From Ruminiclostridium papyrosolvens C7 (GTDB lineage Bacteria > Bacillota > Clostridia > Acetivibrionales > DSM-1351): a stretch of DNA of 64,000 bases. Each line of letters starts with the position of its first letter. Within the stretch, counting starts at the first letter, position 1. Both the position numbers and the translations under genes were made by a program. The stretch covers positions 62,001 to 126,000 of the forward strand of contig NZ_ATAY01000022.1 of NCBI RefSeq assembly GCF_000421965.1. Direction: 5' to 3'. Positions 29,301-37,349 of the stretch are shown here, in pieces. The notes below the pieces were generated by a model that saw nothing but the letters and a program-made list of their open reading frames with translations, did no database searches and was not told where the DNA came from.

Positions 29301-32300
29301 TATCAAATTATCATTTTTTATAGCTTCTATTGCTTCTTCTCTTGTACAGCAAACAAGGAAGCACCTGTACTCAAACTCTCTGCGGCCCAGCTTCAGTGTG
29401 TATGCTGCATCGTTCAGATCTATACCGGGATTTTCTTTTAAATATAATGCAAAGTTTGATGGCATTCTCTTTAGTGCACTTGGAGTTTTTGCTGAAAATA
29501 TAAATAAATGCCTTGATTTTTCAGGAGTTACATCTCTTCTTACTGGTGCTTCTTCCAGAACTGCATGTGCGTTTGTACCTCCGATTCCAAATGAGCTTAC
29601 TCCTGCTCTTCGGGGTATCCCACCAGTTTTCCATTCGGAGAGTTTTGCATTTACATAGAAATGTCCATTTTGAAAATTACACTTGGGATTAGGCTTATCA
29701 AAATTGAGACTTGGGGGTATTTTGCCGTTCTTAATGGCAAGAACTGTTTTTATAAGGCCTATTACCCCTGATGCCGCATCCAGATGACCTATATTTGTTT
29801 TGACCGAACCAACTGCACAATACTTTTTCTTGTCATTTTTTTCACTGAACACCTTCTCCAGTGCTTCTATTTCTATAGGATCTCCAAGTGGTGTCCCTGT
29901 TCCGTGGGCTTCAATATATGTAATGGTGTCAGGATTTACTCCGGCAAGTTCCTGTGCCTTTGCAATAACTCCCGCTTCACCTTCAATTCTTGGGGCTGTG
30001 TAACCTACTTTCAGCGACCCGTCGTTGTTGACCGCAGTTGCCTTTATTACTGCACAGATGTTGTCCCCTTGTGCTATGGCATCCTCCAGCCTTTTTAAAA
30101 CAACTACTCCGGCACCGTTTCCACCCACCGTTCCTTTTGCTTTTTCGTCAAAGGCTCTGCAATGTCCATCCGGTGACAGTATCATTCCTTCCTGATACAG
30201 ATAACCTGTTTTTTGTGGAAGTCTTATACTTACACCACCTGCCAGAGCCATATCACATTCTTTATTCAAAAGACTCCTGCAAGCAAGATGTACTGCAACC
30301 ATTGAGGATGAGCAGGCTGTCTGAACGGTTACTCCGGGGCCTTCCAGATTTAGTTTATAAGCTACTCTGGTGGCAAGAAAGTCCTTATCGTTATTTATCA
30401 TTATCTGATAATTATTTGCAACATTCCCAATTTCACTGTCTTCTGTAAGATATTTTATATATGTATTCATGCCGACGCTTGCAAAGGTTCCTATTGCACC
30501 GCTGAACTTTTCGGAATCACAGCCTGCGTCCTCCATTGCCTTCCATGCTTCTTCAAGGAATATTCTCTGCTGGGGGTCCAGTATTTCCGCTTCCCTTGGA
30601 TTAAAACCGAAAAACTGTGCATCAAATTTGTCAGCATCCTCTAAAACGCCCCAAGCTTTTACGTATTCCGGCTTTTTTAGCAGTTCGGGGGCTATGCCCT
30701 CTGCTATTATCTCTTGGTCACTGAAACGGGTTATTGATTCCCTTCCTTGACAGAGATTTGTCCAGAACTCATCAATATTCTTTGCACCGGGTACTCTTGC
30801 GCTCATACCTATTACGGCTATATCATTGCTTTGTGAAGAAGTCGTTCTTAGCATACTTTTTTTGGTGTTTATAACCGCTGTTTTTTTGCCCAGCCTCTGT
30901 TCAAGATATTCTGACAGTGTGTTGACTGTAGGATATTTGAATAAATCTATAACCTGCAAATCTATACTCATTGTTTTTGATATTTTGCTGCGTACTTTTG
31001 CCAAAAGTAGTGAATGACCTCCCAGATCAAAGAAGTTTTCATTGAGTCCTATGGTTTCTCTTCCCAGAACCTCTTTCCAGACCTCTGATACCGTTTTTTG
31101 TACCTCATTTGACGGCTGTATCATGTCTGAGTTTGTTCCATGAGTGGTTTTTTCAGGTATTGGCAGAGCTTTTCTGTCTATTTTATTGTTCGGTGTCATT
31201 GGGAAGGAATCAAGCTTTACAAAATACGAGGGTATCATATAATCAGGCAGTCTTTCCCTGAGGTAGTTCTTTAACCCAACTGTATCTGTTTCCTTTGTTT
31301 TTAATATTATATAGGCTATAAGGGCTTTTTCACCCGTGAATATTTCTCTGCATACAACTACACTCTGACTTATCAGAGGATTTTTGTTTAAAAGTGTCTC
31401 TATCTCACCCAATTCTATGCGGAAGCCCCGTATTTTGACCTGATTATCACCACGACCCACAAATTCTATATTTCCATCAGGCATAAACCTTACAATATCT
31501 CCTGTTTTATATAGTCTTGAACCCTCTTCGCTGCTGAATGGGTTCCGTATAAATTTTTCCCGGGTCAACACTGGAAGTTTTAAATATCCCCTTGCGAGGC
31601 CCGCTCCTCCAATATATAGTTCTCCCGGAATCCCTACAGGAGTTGGCTTCATTTCATTATCAAGTATATATACCGCTGTATTTGCAATGGGTTTCCCTAT
31701 GGATACCGGGCCTTCTTTTGAATCCAAGCGCATCATGGTAGACCATATTGTAGTCTCAGTAGGCCCATAAACATTCCATAAGCATGAACATCTGTCCATC
31801 AGCTCATTTGCCAAATCTCTTGGCAGTGCCTCTCCTCCGCAGAGTATTCTGAGCTTATTGCTGCCCTGCCATTGTGCTTCTACTAGCATTCGCCATGTGG
31901 CAGGGGTTGCCTGCATAATAGAAATATTATGCTTGTCCATAAGTGATATGAGTTTTTCTCCGTCGATTACTTCATCTCTTCCTGCTATTACAACTGAGGC
32001 ACCTGTTACTAATGGAAGCAGCATTTCAAGTCCTGCAATGTCAAATGAAAGAGTGGTTACAGCCAAAAGTCTGTCCTTCTCACATATATTTGTACTTGTA
32101 CCCATTGAGAGCAAGAAGTTTGTTAATGCACGGTGTTCAATCTGTACGCCCTTGGGATTTCCAGTGGAGCCTGAAGTATATATTACATATGCCAGATTAT
32201 CCGTTGTCGCTCTGTTTTCAGGTTTTTCAGCGCTTTGTTCCGATATTTCCTTCCATTGTTCACCGATGCAGATAATTTTTGCTTTGTTTAAAGGCAGTGT

Positions 32301-35300
32301 ATCCTTGATTATAGTGTCAGTTAAAATGATAGGAACCTGTGCATTATCCAGCATAAACTCCAGCCTGTCCTTTGGAAAAATGGGGTCCATAGGAAGGTAT
32401 GCTCCACCAGACTTGTGGACACCTACTAAAGCCGTAAGCATATCTATGGAACGCTCCATATATATACCTACTACGGTTTCAGGGCCGACTCCCAGAGATA
32501 CAAGATAATTTGCAAGCCGGTTGGCTCTTGTGTCAAGTTCACCGTAGGAAAGCTGTCTGTCTCCCTTTACTACGGCAACGGCATGGGGGTTAATTGACAC
32601 CTTGTCCTCAAAAAGTTGTATCCACAAATCACACTCAAAATCCACACGGGTATTGTTCCAGCCTTCCAGTAAGGTTTTACTCTCCTCTGAACTCAAAATA
32701 TCAAACCTTTTGATTTGTGTTTCGAAATTTGCAGTTAAATTCTCCAATAAATATGTGTAATGTCCTGCCATTCTTTTTATGCTATCTTCATCAAATAAGT
32801 CTGTATTAAATTCAAAGTTTACTTCCAGGCCCGACCCACTGTCGTTTATATCAACAGAAAGGTCAAATCTCGCTGTGTCACCCTCTATTTCAATACTTGA
32901 AATACTCATGCCGGACAGCCTTGCTTCTGGTACAGGAGTATCCTGGAGGCTGAAAAACACCTGGAAAAGGGGATTGCGACTCATATCGCGTTCCAGATTA
33001 AGTTCTTCAACTATTTTTTCAAAAGGAACATCCTGATTAGAGTATGCTTCAAGGGTGACATTTCTTACATTTCTCATAAGTTCACGAAAGCTGCTATTTC
33101 CGCTGAAAGCTGTCCTAATGACCAGATTGTTTGTAAAGAACCCTATCAATGGTTCCAGCTCTGAACGGTTTCTGTTTGCAACAGGTGAACCGATGATTAT
33201 GTCTTCTTGTCCTGTATATTTAAAAAGTAAGACCTTAAAGGCTGCAAGTAGAATCATATAAAGCGTGGCACCTTCCTGCTCCGCCCCGCTTTTTAGTTTT
33301 TGAGACAACTCATCTGAAAGGCTGCAACGGAAGTTGGAGCCTTTATAGGTTTGTACTGTAGGCCTTTGCTTTGAAAAAGGCAGTTCCAGTACTGGAAGCT
33401 TTCCGCCTAACTTTTCCTTCCAATAGACAAGCTGTTTCTGTATGGTATTTCCCTTGGATCTGTCAATTTGCCAGCAAGCATAATCCGAATATGTGATTTT
33501 TAGTTCCGGCAAAACATAATTTTCTTTTTGCAAATAGGAGTTGTATAAAATTTCCAATTCTTTCAGCAGTACCTTGAATGACCAGCCGTCAAATACTATA
33601 TGGTGGGCTGCCAGAATCAGAATGTATTCGTCTTTTTCAAGTTGAAACAATTTTCCTCTTATAAGAGGTGCCTTACTTAAGTCAAATGGATAGCTTATTT
33701 CCTCTTTTGCAAGAACCATAGCTTCTTTTTTTCTGTTCTCTAATGGTATTTCTACAAGACTAATAAAAGGCAGCCCCATGCGAACCCCTTCCATTACTGT
33801 TTGCACAGGCTGTCCATCCTCTTCAAAAAAGGAGGTTCTTAAACTCTCATGTCTTTCTATAATCGTATTGAAGCTTTTTAACAGCAAATCATAATTCAGG
33901 GTTCCCTTTATATTAAGGCCTGAATATAACATGTATTGGGAGCTGTTTTCGTTTAGTCTGTCAAGAAACCATATCCGCTGCTGAGCATATGAAAGGGATA
34001 AAGCACCGTTCTCTTGTAAACGCTGTATTCTATTTTCATCAACAGATATTTTGTCTGATTTTTCAATGATATCAGCAAGGACATCAAGGACAGGGTTTTC
34101 AAATAAAAGTGTCTGTTCAAGTTCAGCTCCGAACTCTTCTCTTATCCGGGAAATTGTTTGAGTAATTTTTAAAGAATCTCCACCCAATTCAAAAAAATTA
34201 TCCTTTATGCCTATTTTCTTTACACCCAGTACCTCTTGCCAGATTTTTACCAGTTTGGCCTGTATTTCATTTTCAGGCAAGTCAATTGGTCTGCTTTCTG
34301 CCTCTGATTTGAGCAGTAATTCTATTTCATTCTTTATGGGATCAAATTCACCATTAATATAGCTTTCACGTAGCTTGTAACGTTCTACTTTTCCGCTGGT
34401 GGTTTTTGGAATACTTTTTATGGGAATAACTTGTGACACTTCTATTTCCAATCTCTCACTGATTAATTTTTTTAAAATACGTACTGTTCCTGTAAATTTA
34501 TCTGCTTTCATTTTAAACAGAACAAAGAGTATCAGTTCGTCACACTTGATTTTTTCATTGAATGCTCCAACCGCAACAATCTTTCCGAGTTCAATCCCCT
34601 CAGCTTCCTGTGCGATGCGTTCAATATCATGTGAATAGTAGTTTTGGCCCTTTACAAAGATTACTTCTTTAGCACGTCCTGTTATAACAAGTCTTCCATC
34701 CCTCATAAAGCCCAAATCACCTGTATTGAGCCAGCCGTCTTTGGTTATTGCTTTGCGGGTTGCTTCCTCGTTGTTGTAGTAGCCTGATGTAACATTGGCA
34801 CCCGATATGCATATGTAGCCAATTTTGTTTTCACCTATGTCCTTGTTGTAAATGTCACATATTCGGACATAGCAATCATATATTGGATATCCTTCATCAG
34901 CAAAGCTGCAGCCTCTGGCGTCGCCCTTGCCTACTTCTCTTACAATGTCACCTACATTCAGGTAATTACGGTCAAGGGTTATAAACCTCATCTCATCACC
35001 AAGTCTTGGAAATGTTACTGCGATAGTCCCCTCTGCCAGACCGTAAACCGTATACATTGAGTTTCTTTTTAAGCCATACGGAGACAGCTTTTCCAGGAAT
35101 TCATCACACAATTCATATGATATGGGTTCAGCACCGTTGTATATGAGCCTGACCTTTGACAAATCCCAGTCCTTTTTTACTTCCGGCTTAAAAAAGGTCA
35201 GAAAATGTTTGTACCCGAAATTAGGTGAATACAATAGTGTAACCTTGTGTTCACTGGCTTTTTGTATCCATAATGAAGGATGTCTTATAAACAGCTGTGT

Positions 35301-36011
35301 CTCGATATTATATTGGTTTATACATGCAATTACATCCTTTATGTGTGTACCTATAAGGCCCATATCATGGGTCAGGGGCATCCAGTTAAGTCCTGAATCC
35401 TCTAAATTTATATTTACCCAGCGTATAACCGAGCCTATATCGTACAGAACATTTTTGTGAGTAATTATTACACCTTTTGGGTCGCCTGTAGAGCCTGAGG
35501 AAAACTGAATGAATGCAATATCATTTTCCTCAGCTTTTTCAATTTCTCCGAAACTGTCGGTTTTATCTAAATTCTCCAGACTCAAGGTTCTGGTTTGCAT
35601 TATGTCAACTTGTTCAGATAAACCATTTTTATCTCCAAAGCTTTTAAGTCTTGCAAAAAAATCATCGGAAGTCAGCATTTTCGGATTTTTTAATATATCC
35701 CATATCTTAAACAGCTTTAGTTTGTGTTCATCATTTGTCCCCGTTGTAACCGGAACCGGAATCATCCCTCCAAGTATGCATGCCCAGAAGGCAAACATAA
35801 ATTGTCTGTTGTTATCTATCTGAAATATAACTTCGTCGCCTTTTTTAAAGCCTGATGCCTGCAAATTGTATAAAAGAGTCCTTGCTCCATGGTATAACTC
35901 ACTATAGGATACAAAATGTTCTTCTACTTCACTTAGTATAAATGTAATACCCTTGGATTTTTCATCCTGTCTGGATAAAATCAAATCTATCAATGTTTTA
36001 AAAGCATACAT
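26307..36011 (-). CDS. Hybrid FAAL-carrier-C-A(Gly-code)-PCP-KS-KR-DH-carrier
   Basis: The 3234-aa protein starts with a fatty acyl-AMP ligase (SSGSTGDPKG, MPLTHDMGLIG), which would load a lipid starter onto the first carrier (GGDSL near 612). Next: C (HHIVFDG near 802); A (TSGSTGNPKG near 1282), whose code D-I-L-Q-L-G-V-I-W is one step from the glycine code DILQLGLIW; PCP (GGHSL near 1665); KS (TACSSSM near 1899); the KS-AT and post-AT linkers with no AT core between them; KR (TGGLGGIG near 2539, YSAAN near 2695); DH (His in EHLVMG near 2770, Asp in HPSLLD near 2940); and a carrier (GGDSL near 3154). KR before DH reverses the usual order. The DH motif has Ala for the usual Pro (HxxxGxxxxA). 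I set the start at the ATG at 36011, 8 nt after AGGTGG; two GTG codons lie just upstream. Confidence 0.95.
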   Translation of the reverse strand: MYAFKTLIDLILSRQDEKSKGITFILSEVEEHFVSYSELYHGARTLLYNLQASGFKKGDEVIFQIDNNRQFMFAFWACILGGMIPVPVTTGTNDEHKLKLFKIWDILKNPKMLTSDDFFARLKSFGDKNGLSEQVDIMQTRTLSLENLDKTDSFGEIEKAEENDIAFIQFSSGSTGDPKGVIITHKNVLYDIGSVIRWVNINLEDSGLNWMPLTHDMGLIGTHIKDVIACINQYNIETQLFIRHPSLWIQKASEHKVTLLYSPNFGYKHFLTFFKPEVKKDWDLSKVRLIYNGAEPISYELCDEFLEKLSPYGLKRNSMYTVYGLAEGTIAVTFPRLGDEMRFITLDRNYLNVGDIVREVGKGDARGCSFADEGYPIYDCYVRICDIYNKDIGENKIGYICISGANVTSGYYNNEEATRKAITKDGWLNTGDLGFMRDGRLVITGRAKEVIFVKGQNYYSHDIERIAQEAEGIELGKIVAVGAFNEKIKCDELILFVLFKMKADKFTGTVRILKKLISERLEIEVSQVIPIKSIPKTTSGKVERYKLRESYINGEFDPIKNEIELLLKSEAESRPIDLPENEIQAKLVKIWQEVLGVKKIGIKDNFFELGGDSLKITQTISRIREEFGAELEQTLLFENPVLDVLADIIEKSDKISVDENRIQRLQENGALSLSYAQQRIWFLDRLNENSSQYMLYSGLNIKGTLNYDLLLKSFNTIIERHESLRTSFFEEDGQPVQTVMEGVRMGLPFISLVEIPLENRKKEAMVLAKEEISYPFDLSKAPLIRGKLFQLEKDEYILILAAHHIVFDGWSFKVLLKELEILYNSYLQKENYVLPELKITYSDYACWQIDRSKGNTIQKQLVYWKEKLGGKLPVLELPFSKQRPTVQTYKGSNFRCSLSDELSQKLKSGAEQEGATLYMILLAAFKVLLFKYTGQEDIIIGSPVANRNRSELEPLIGFFTNNLVIRTAFSGNSSFRELMRNVRNVTLEAYSNQDVPFEKIVEELNLERDMSRNPLFQVFFSLQDTPVPEARLSGMSISSIEIEGDTARFDLSVDINDSGSGLEVNFEFNTDLFDEDSIKRMAGHYTYLLENLTANFETQIKRFDILSSEESKTLLEGWNNTRVDFECDLWIQLFEDKVSINPHAVAVVKGDRQLSYGELDTRANRLANYLVSLGVGPETVVGIYMERSIDMLTALVGVHKSGGAYLPMDPIFPKDRLEFMLDNAQVPIILTDTIIKDTLPLNKAKIICIGEQWKEISEQSAEKPENRATTDNLAYVIYTSGSTGNPKGVQIEHRALTNFLLSMGTSTNICEKDRLLAVTTLSFDIAGLEMLLPLVTGASVVIAGRDEVIDGEKLISLMDKHNISIMQATPATWRMLVEAQWQGSNKLRILCGGEALPRDLANELMDRCSCLWNVYGPTETTIWSTMMRLDSKEGPVSIGKPIANTAVYILDNEMKPTPVGIPGELYIGGAGLARGYLKLPVLTREKFIRNPFSSEEGSRLYKTGDIVRFMPDGNIEFVGRGDNQVKIRGFRIELGEIETLLNKNPLISQSVVVCREIFTGEKALIAYIILKTKETDTVGLKNYLRERLPDYMIPSYFVKLDSFPMTPNNKIDRKALPIPEKTTHGTNSDMIQPSNEVQKTVSEVWKEVLGRETIGLNENFFDLGGHSLLLAKVRSKISKTMSIDLQVIDLFKYPTVNTLSEYLEQRLGKKTAVINTKKSMLRTTSSQSNDIAVIGMSARVPGAKNIDEFWTNLCQGRESITRFSDQEIIAEGIAPELLKKPEYVKAWGVLEDADKFDAQFFGFNPREAEILDPQQRIFLEEAWKAMEDAGCDSEKFSGAIGTFASVGMNTYIKYLTEDSEIGNVANNYQIMINNDKDFLATRVAYKLNLEGPGVTVQTACSSSMVAVHLACRSLLNKECDMALAGGVSIRLPQKTGYLYQEGMILSPDGHCRAFDEKAKGTVGGNGAGVVVLKRLEDAIAQGDNICAVIKATAVNNDGSLKVGYTAPRIEGEAGVIAKAQELAGVNPDTITYIEAHGTGTPLGDPIEIEALEKVFSEKNDKKKYCAVGSVKTNIGHLDAASGVIGLIKTVLAIKNGKIPPSLNFDKPNPKCNFQNGHFYVNAKLSEWKTGGIPRRAGVSSFGIGGTNAHAVLEEAPVRRDVTPEKSRHLFIFSAKTPSALKRMPSNFALYLKENPGIDLNDAAYTLKLGRREFEYRCFLVCCTREEAIEAIKNDNLIYGNGVKSDKGYNAASLKEYTEEELGIFWLQGEKIDWITLYDGQVRNKLNLPTYPFEGQSFWAKSKKADRKDINDYFYTPLWKQTVYNIPSELTLPENMKSILVLAEKSNFENKFVELLRKSGAKVIEANPKQQQDYDSLLTDMKNQGKLPDSIINMLGISNENRGKDLFYSMLFLAKALGKQELKKEITTIVLTNGMQKVFGESVLYSEKALVLGPCRVIPREYENIKCRSVDFMLCEDDSPFEMELLEQLLNEAYSDSKDKTVAYRGESRWIQSFDKMELQNTQKPVLQIKNKGTYIITGGLGGIGLVLAEYLAEKEKVNLVLVGRSSFPEMEKWDEWLKDKGEADIISAKIQTLKNIKELGSEILICRGNVDNMEEMTRVRQQVQNHFGKIDGVIHAAGNPGGGMIQIKEEGFVENVFAPKVTGTQVLYEVLKDCKPDFFIMSSSLNSITGGFGQADYSAANNFIDAFAIAHDSRHGTRFVSINWDRWPGVGMAKGNKKPIHPLLERKLSESSDKSVYLSRFNPKKDWVLSEHLVMGIPTIAGTTYIEMARAAFADINGDKPVEFSDVNFLTPMAVRENEEQDVLTILERNGGHYEFKIFSRLHSNVEDNLWREHAQGKIAAAIDPEYKRIDISESANIFNEEKFDYIKKDIKEFITFGNRWRTLKRLGFHGTKGIAQIELAPEFIDDLKYFNIHPSLLDVATGSVRLASKRNFLPVSYEKIIVKRRLPGEIYANITFRDEYNASNEIITCDIDISDEKGVQLIEIKNFSMRLISDENSENIKNRNRNLNSFTEDTQVYNSLINSSNSGNILDSGLTVAEGRKVFEKILSGQYFNTQVVVSTKEIKEAIADAGYINKKSNTVAEKDEQKTLHPRPYLPNAYSPPKSEAEKRLVPLWQNLLGIEGVGIHDEFFALGGDSLLLVQLHTKIKEIFSTDLAVVDLYKYNTVALLASKLDGENHQEEKPSFKSVSERVSKQQERLKQRKQRMMIQRGENH

Positions 36012-36037
36012 TCTTTTCACCACCTGTTAAACTAATA

Positions 36038-37336
36038 TTATTGAAATACGGAAATTTTCTCAAAAGTAGGTTTATCGGGCACTTTCAACGTATTCCTCGG
36101 GAAAAAATATACTTCCAGTGAAAGAGTATCCGGCTGAAAAACAGTCATGCTCAATGTCGCTTTTGTATACAAATACCTTGTATCCAATAAAGCTCTTGGT
36201 GAGCCTTTGGTGTAAGTCATAATTTTTTTAATATCCTCGAGAGAAAAGCCTGATTCTCTGCCGGAGAACTGCTCTTTTATGTATTTCCATCTTCGTGTAT
36301 TGTATTTAGTTCTTGTATGGTTGTCTGTGTTGCCTTCGAGAATAAATGAATTAACAGATGCGACCGCATCTTTTATTCCCCATGTGACACCTTTATTCAG
36401 CTTGGATTCAGCCGTTCTCACAGCCCGTTTCAGCCGTCCTGCCCCCGAGCCTCTTCCGCTGAAATTATTCTCCAGAACTTTACTCTCATTAGGGTCTGAA
36501 AATACAATCAGGTGATTTACCGCATACTGCTTTTTTTCATCCTGCATAAACTCAATAGTTTTTTCCATGTTTGCCGTGTTTTCCAAGGCATGTCTCAAAT
36601 CCAATGGGTAAGACCTTTTACCTGCGGATGAATATGCCGCTCCTGATGTTGATTCCTGAACCGCGGCAAATATCTTTCTGTCATTAAATCCGGTTATTAT
36701 TCCCATAAAGCCTATATATCCAATGGAGCATATGCTCCCTGTAGAATTTTTCATTGTAATAACCGCCTGAATTCTGGGAAGCTGGTTCTTATTACCTCCA
36801 TACCAATCAAGAATTCTCCCGGTAATTGTTTTACCCGTTGCACTTTGCGAGCCATAGACAGATACAAAACTGCACTGTGTAGCCCTTATAACGTCAAGGA
36901 ATAAATTAAACAGGAAAAACTCGTCCTTTGAAATTTTGTTATCTCCTCTGACATTTTTATCTCCACCGGAAAATACTTCAGCCATACCTTCAATTTCTTC
37001 TCTGTACTCTCTATCAATCTGTGCTTTTATATCATCAACTCTCCAGAAAGTCTCATTGTATTGGCTTTTAAAAAGGTTTTCGGCTATATATGAATCAACC
37101 AGAGTTTCATAATCGGGTACAACGGAAAGTATTCCTCTGGCAAATTCTTTTCCTATCTCCCTGTGGCTTAATCCTTTTGTAAAATCAAGTGCTACATCGA
37201 AATAGTTTCCTTTATCCGTTATGGTAACACCCTTTCCCTTATAATTCGGCGAACCTTTTTTAACTGATATTTCCTGTGTGCATGCAGTCTGAAAAACCAA
37301 TAATATAATTAATAACCCTGCAAGTAATTTTTTCAT
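36038..37336 (-). CDS. Secreted C45-like Ntn-hydrolase lipoprotein
   Basis: The start at 37336 follows GGGGGAG and gives a 432-aa protein with a Lys-Lys signal peptide and a lipobox-like FQTAC, so it is probably anchored outside the membrane. QCSFVSVYGSQS...TGRILDWYGG near 153-180 matches the nucleophile region of the C45 acyltransferase/acid-ceramidase/choloylglycine-hydrolase group, with Cys154 as candidate N-terminal nucleophile after self-cleavage. These enzymes hydrolyse or transfer amide-linked acyl groups. It lies between the exporter and the FAAL-initiated synthetase, 13 nt after the former's stop. A role outside the cell in removing or exchanging the lipid on the exported peptide is therefore attractive but inferred. 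The family assignment rests on motif recognition only. Confidence 0.72.
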   Translation of the reverse strand: MKKLLAGLLIILLVFQTACTQEISVKKGSPNYKGKGVTITDKGNYFDVALDFTKGLSHREIGKEFARGILSVVPDYETLVDSYIAENLFKSQYNETFWRVDDIKAQIDREYREEIEGMAEVFSGGDKNVRGDNKISKDEFFLFNLFLDVIRATQCSFVSVYGSQSATGKTITGRILDWYGGNKNQLPRIQAVITMKNSTGSICSIGYIGFMGIITGFNDRKIFAAVQESTSGAAYSSAGKRSYPLDLRHALENTANMEKTIEFMQDEKKQYAVNHLIVFSDPNESKVLENNFSGRGSGAGRLKRAVRTAESKLNKGVTWGIKDAVASVNSFILEGNTDNHTRTKYNTRRWKYIKEQFSGRESGFSLEDIKKIMTYTKGSPRALLDTRYLYTKATLSMTVFQPDTLSLEVYFFPRNTLKVPDKPTFEKISVFQ

Positions 37337-37349
37337 TCCGACTCCCCCA

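Noticed and set aside
29083-29658. Long open frames on the plus strand opposite the synthetase genes
   Set aside because: They are shadows of the NRPS/PKS coding frames, lacking ribosome binding sites and recognisable domains.
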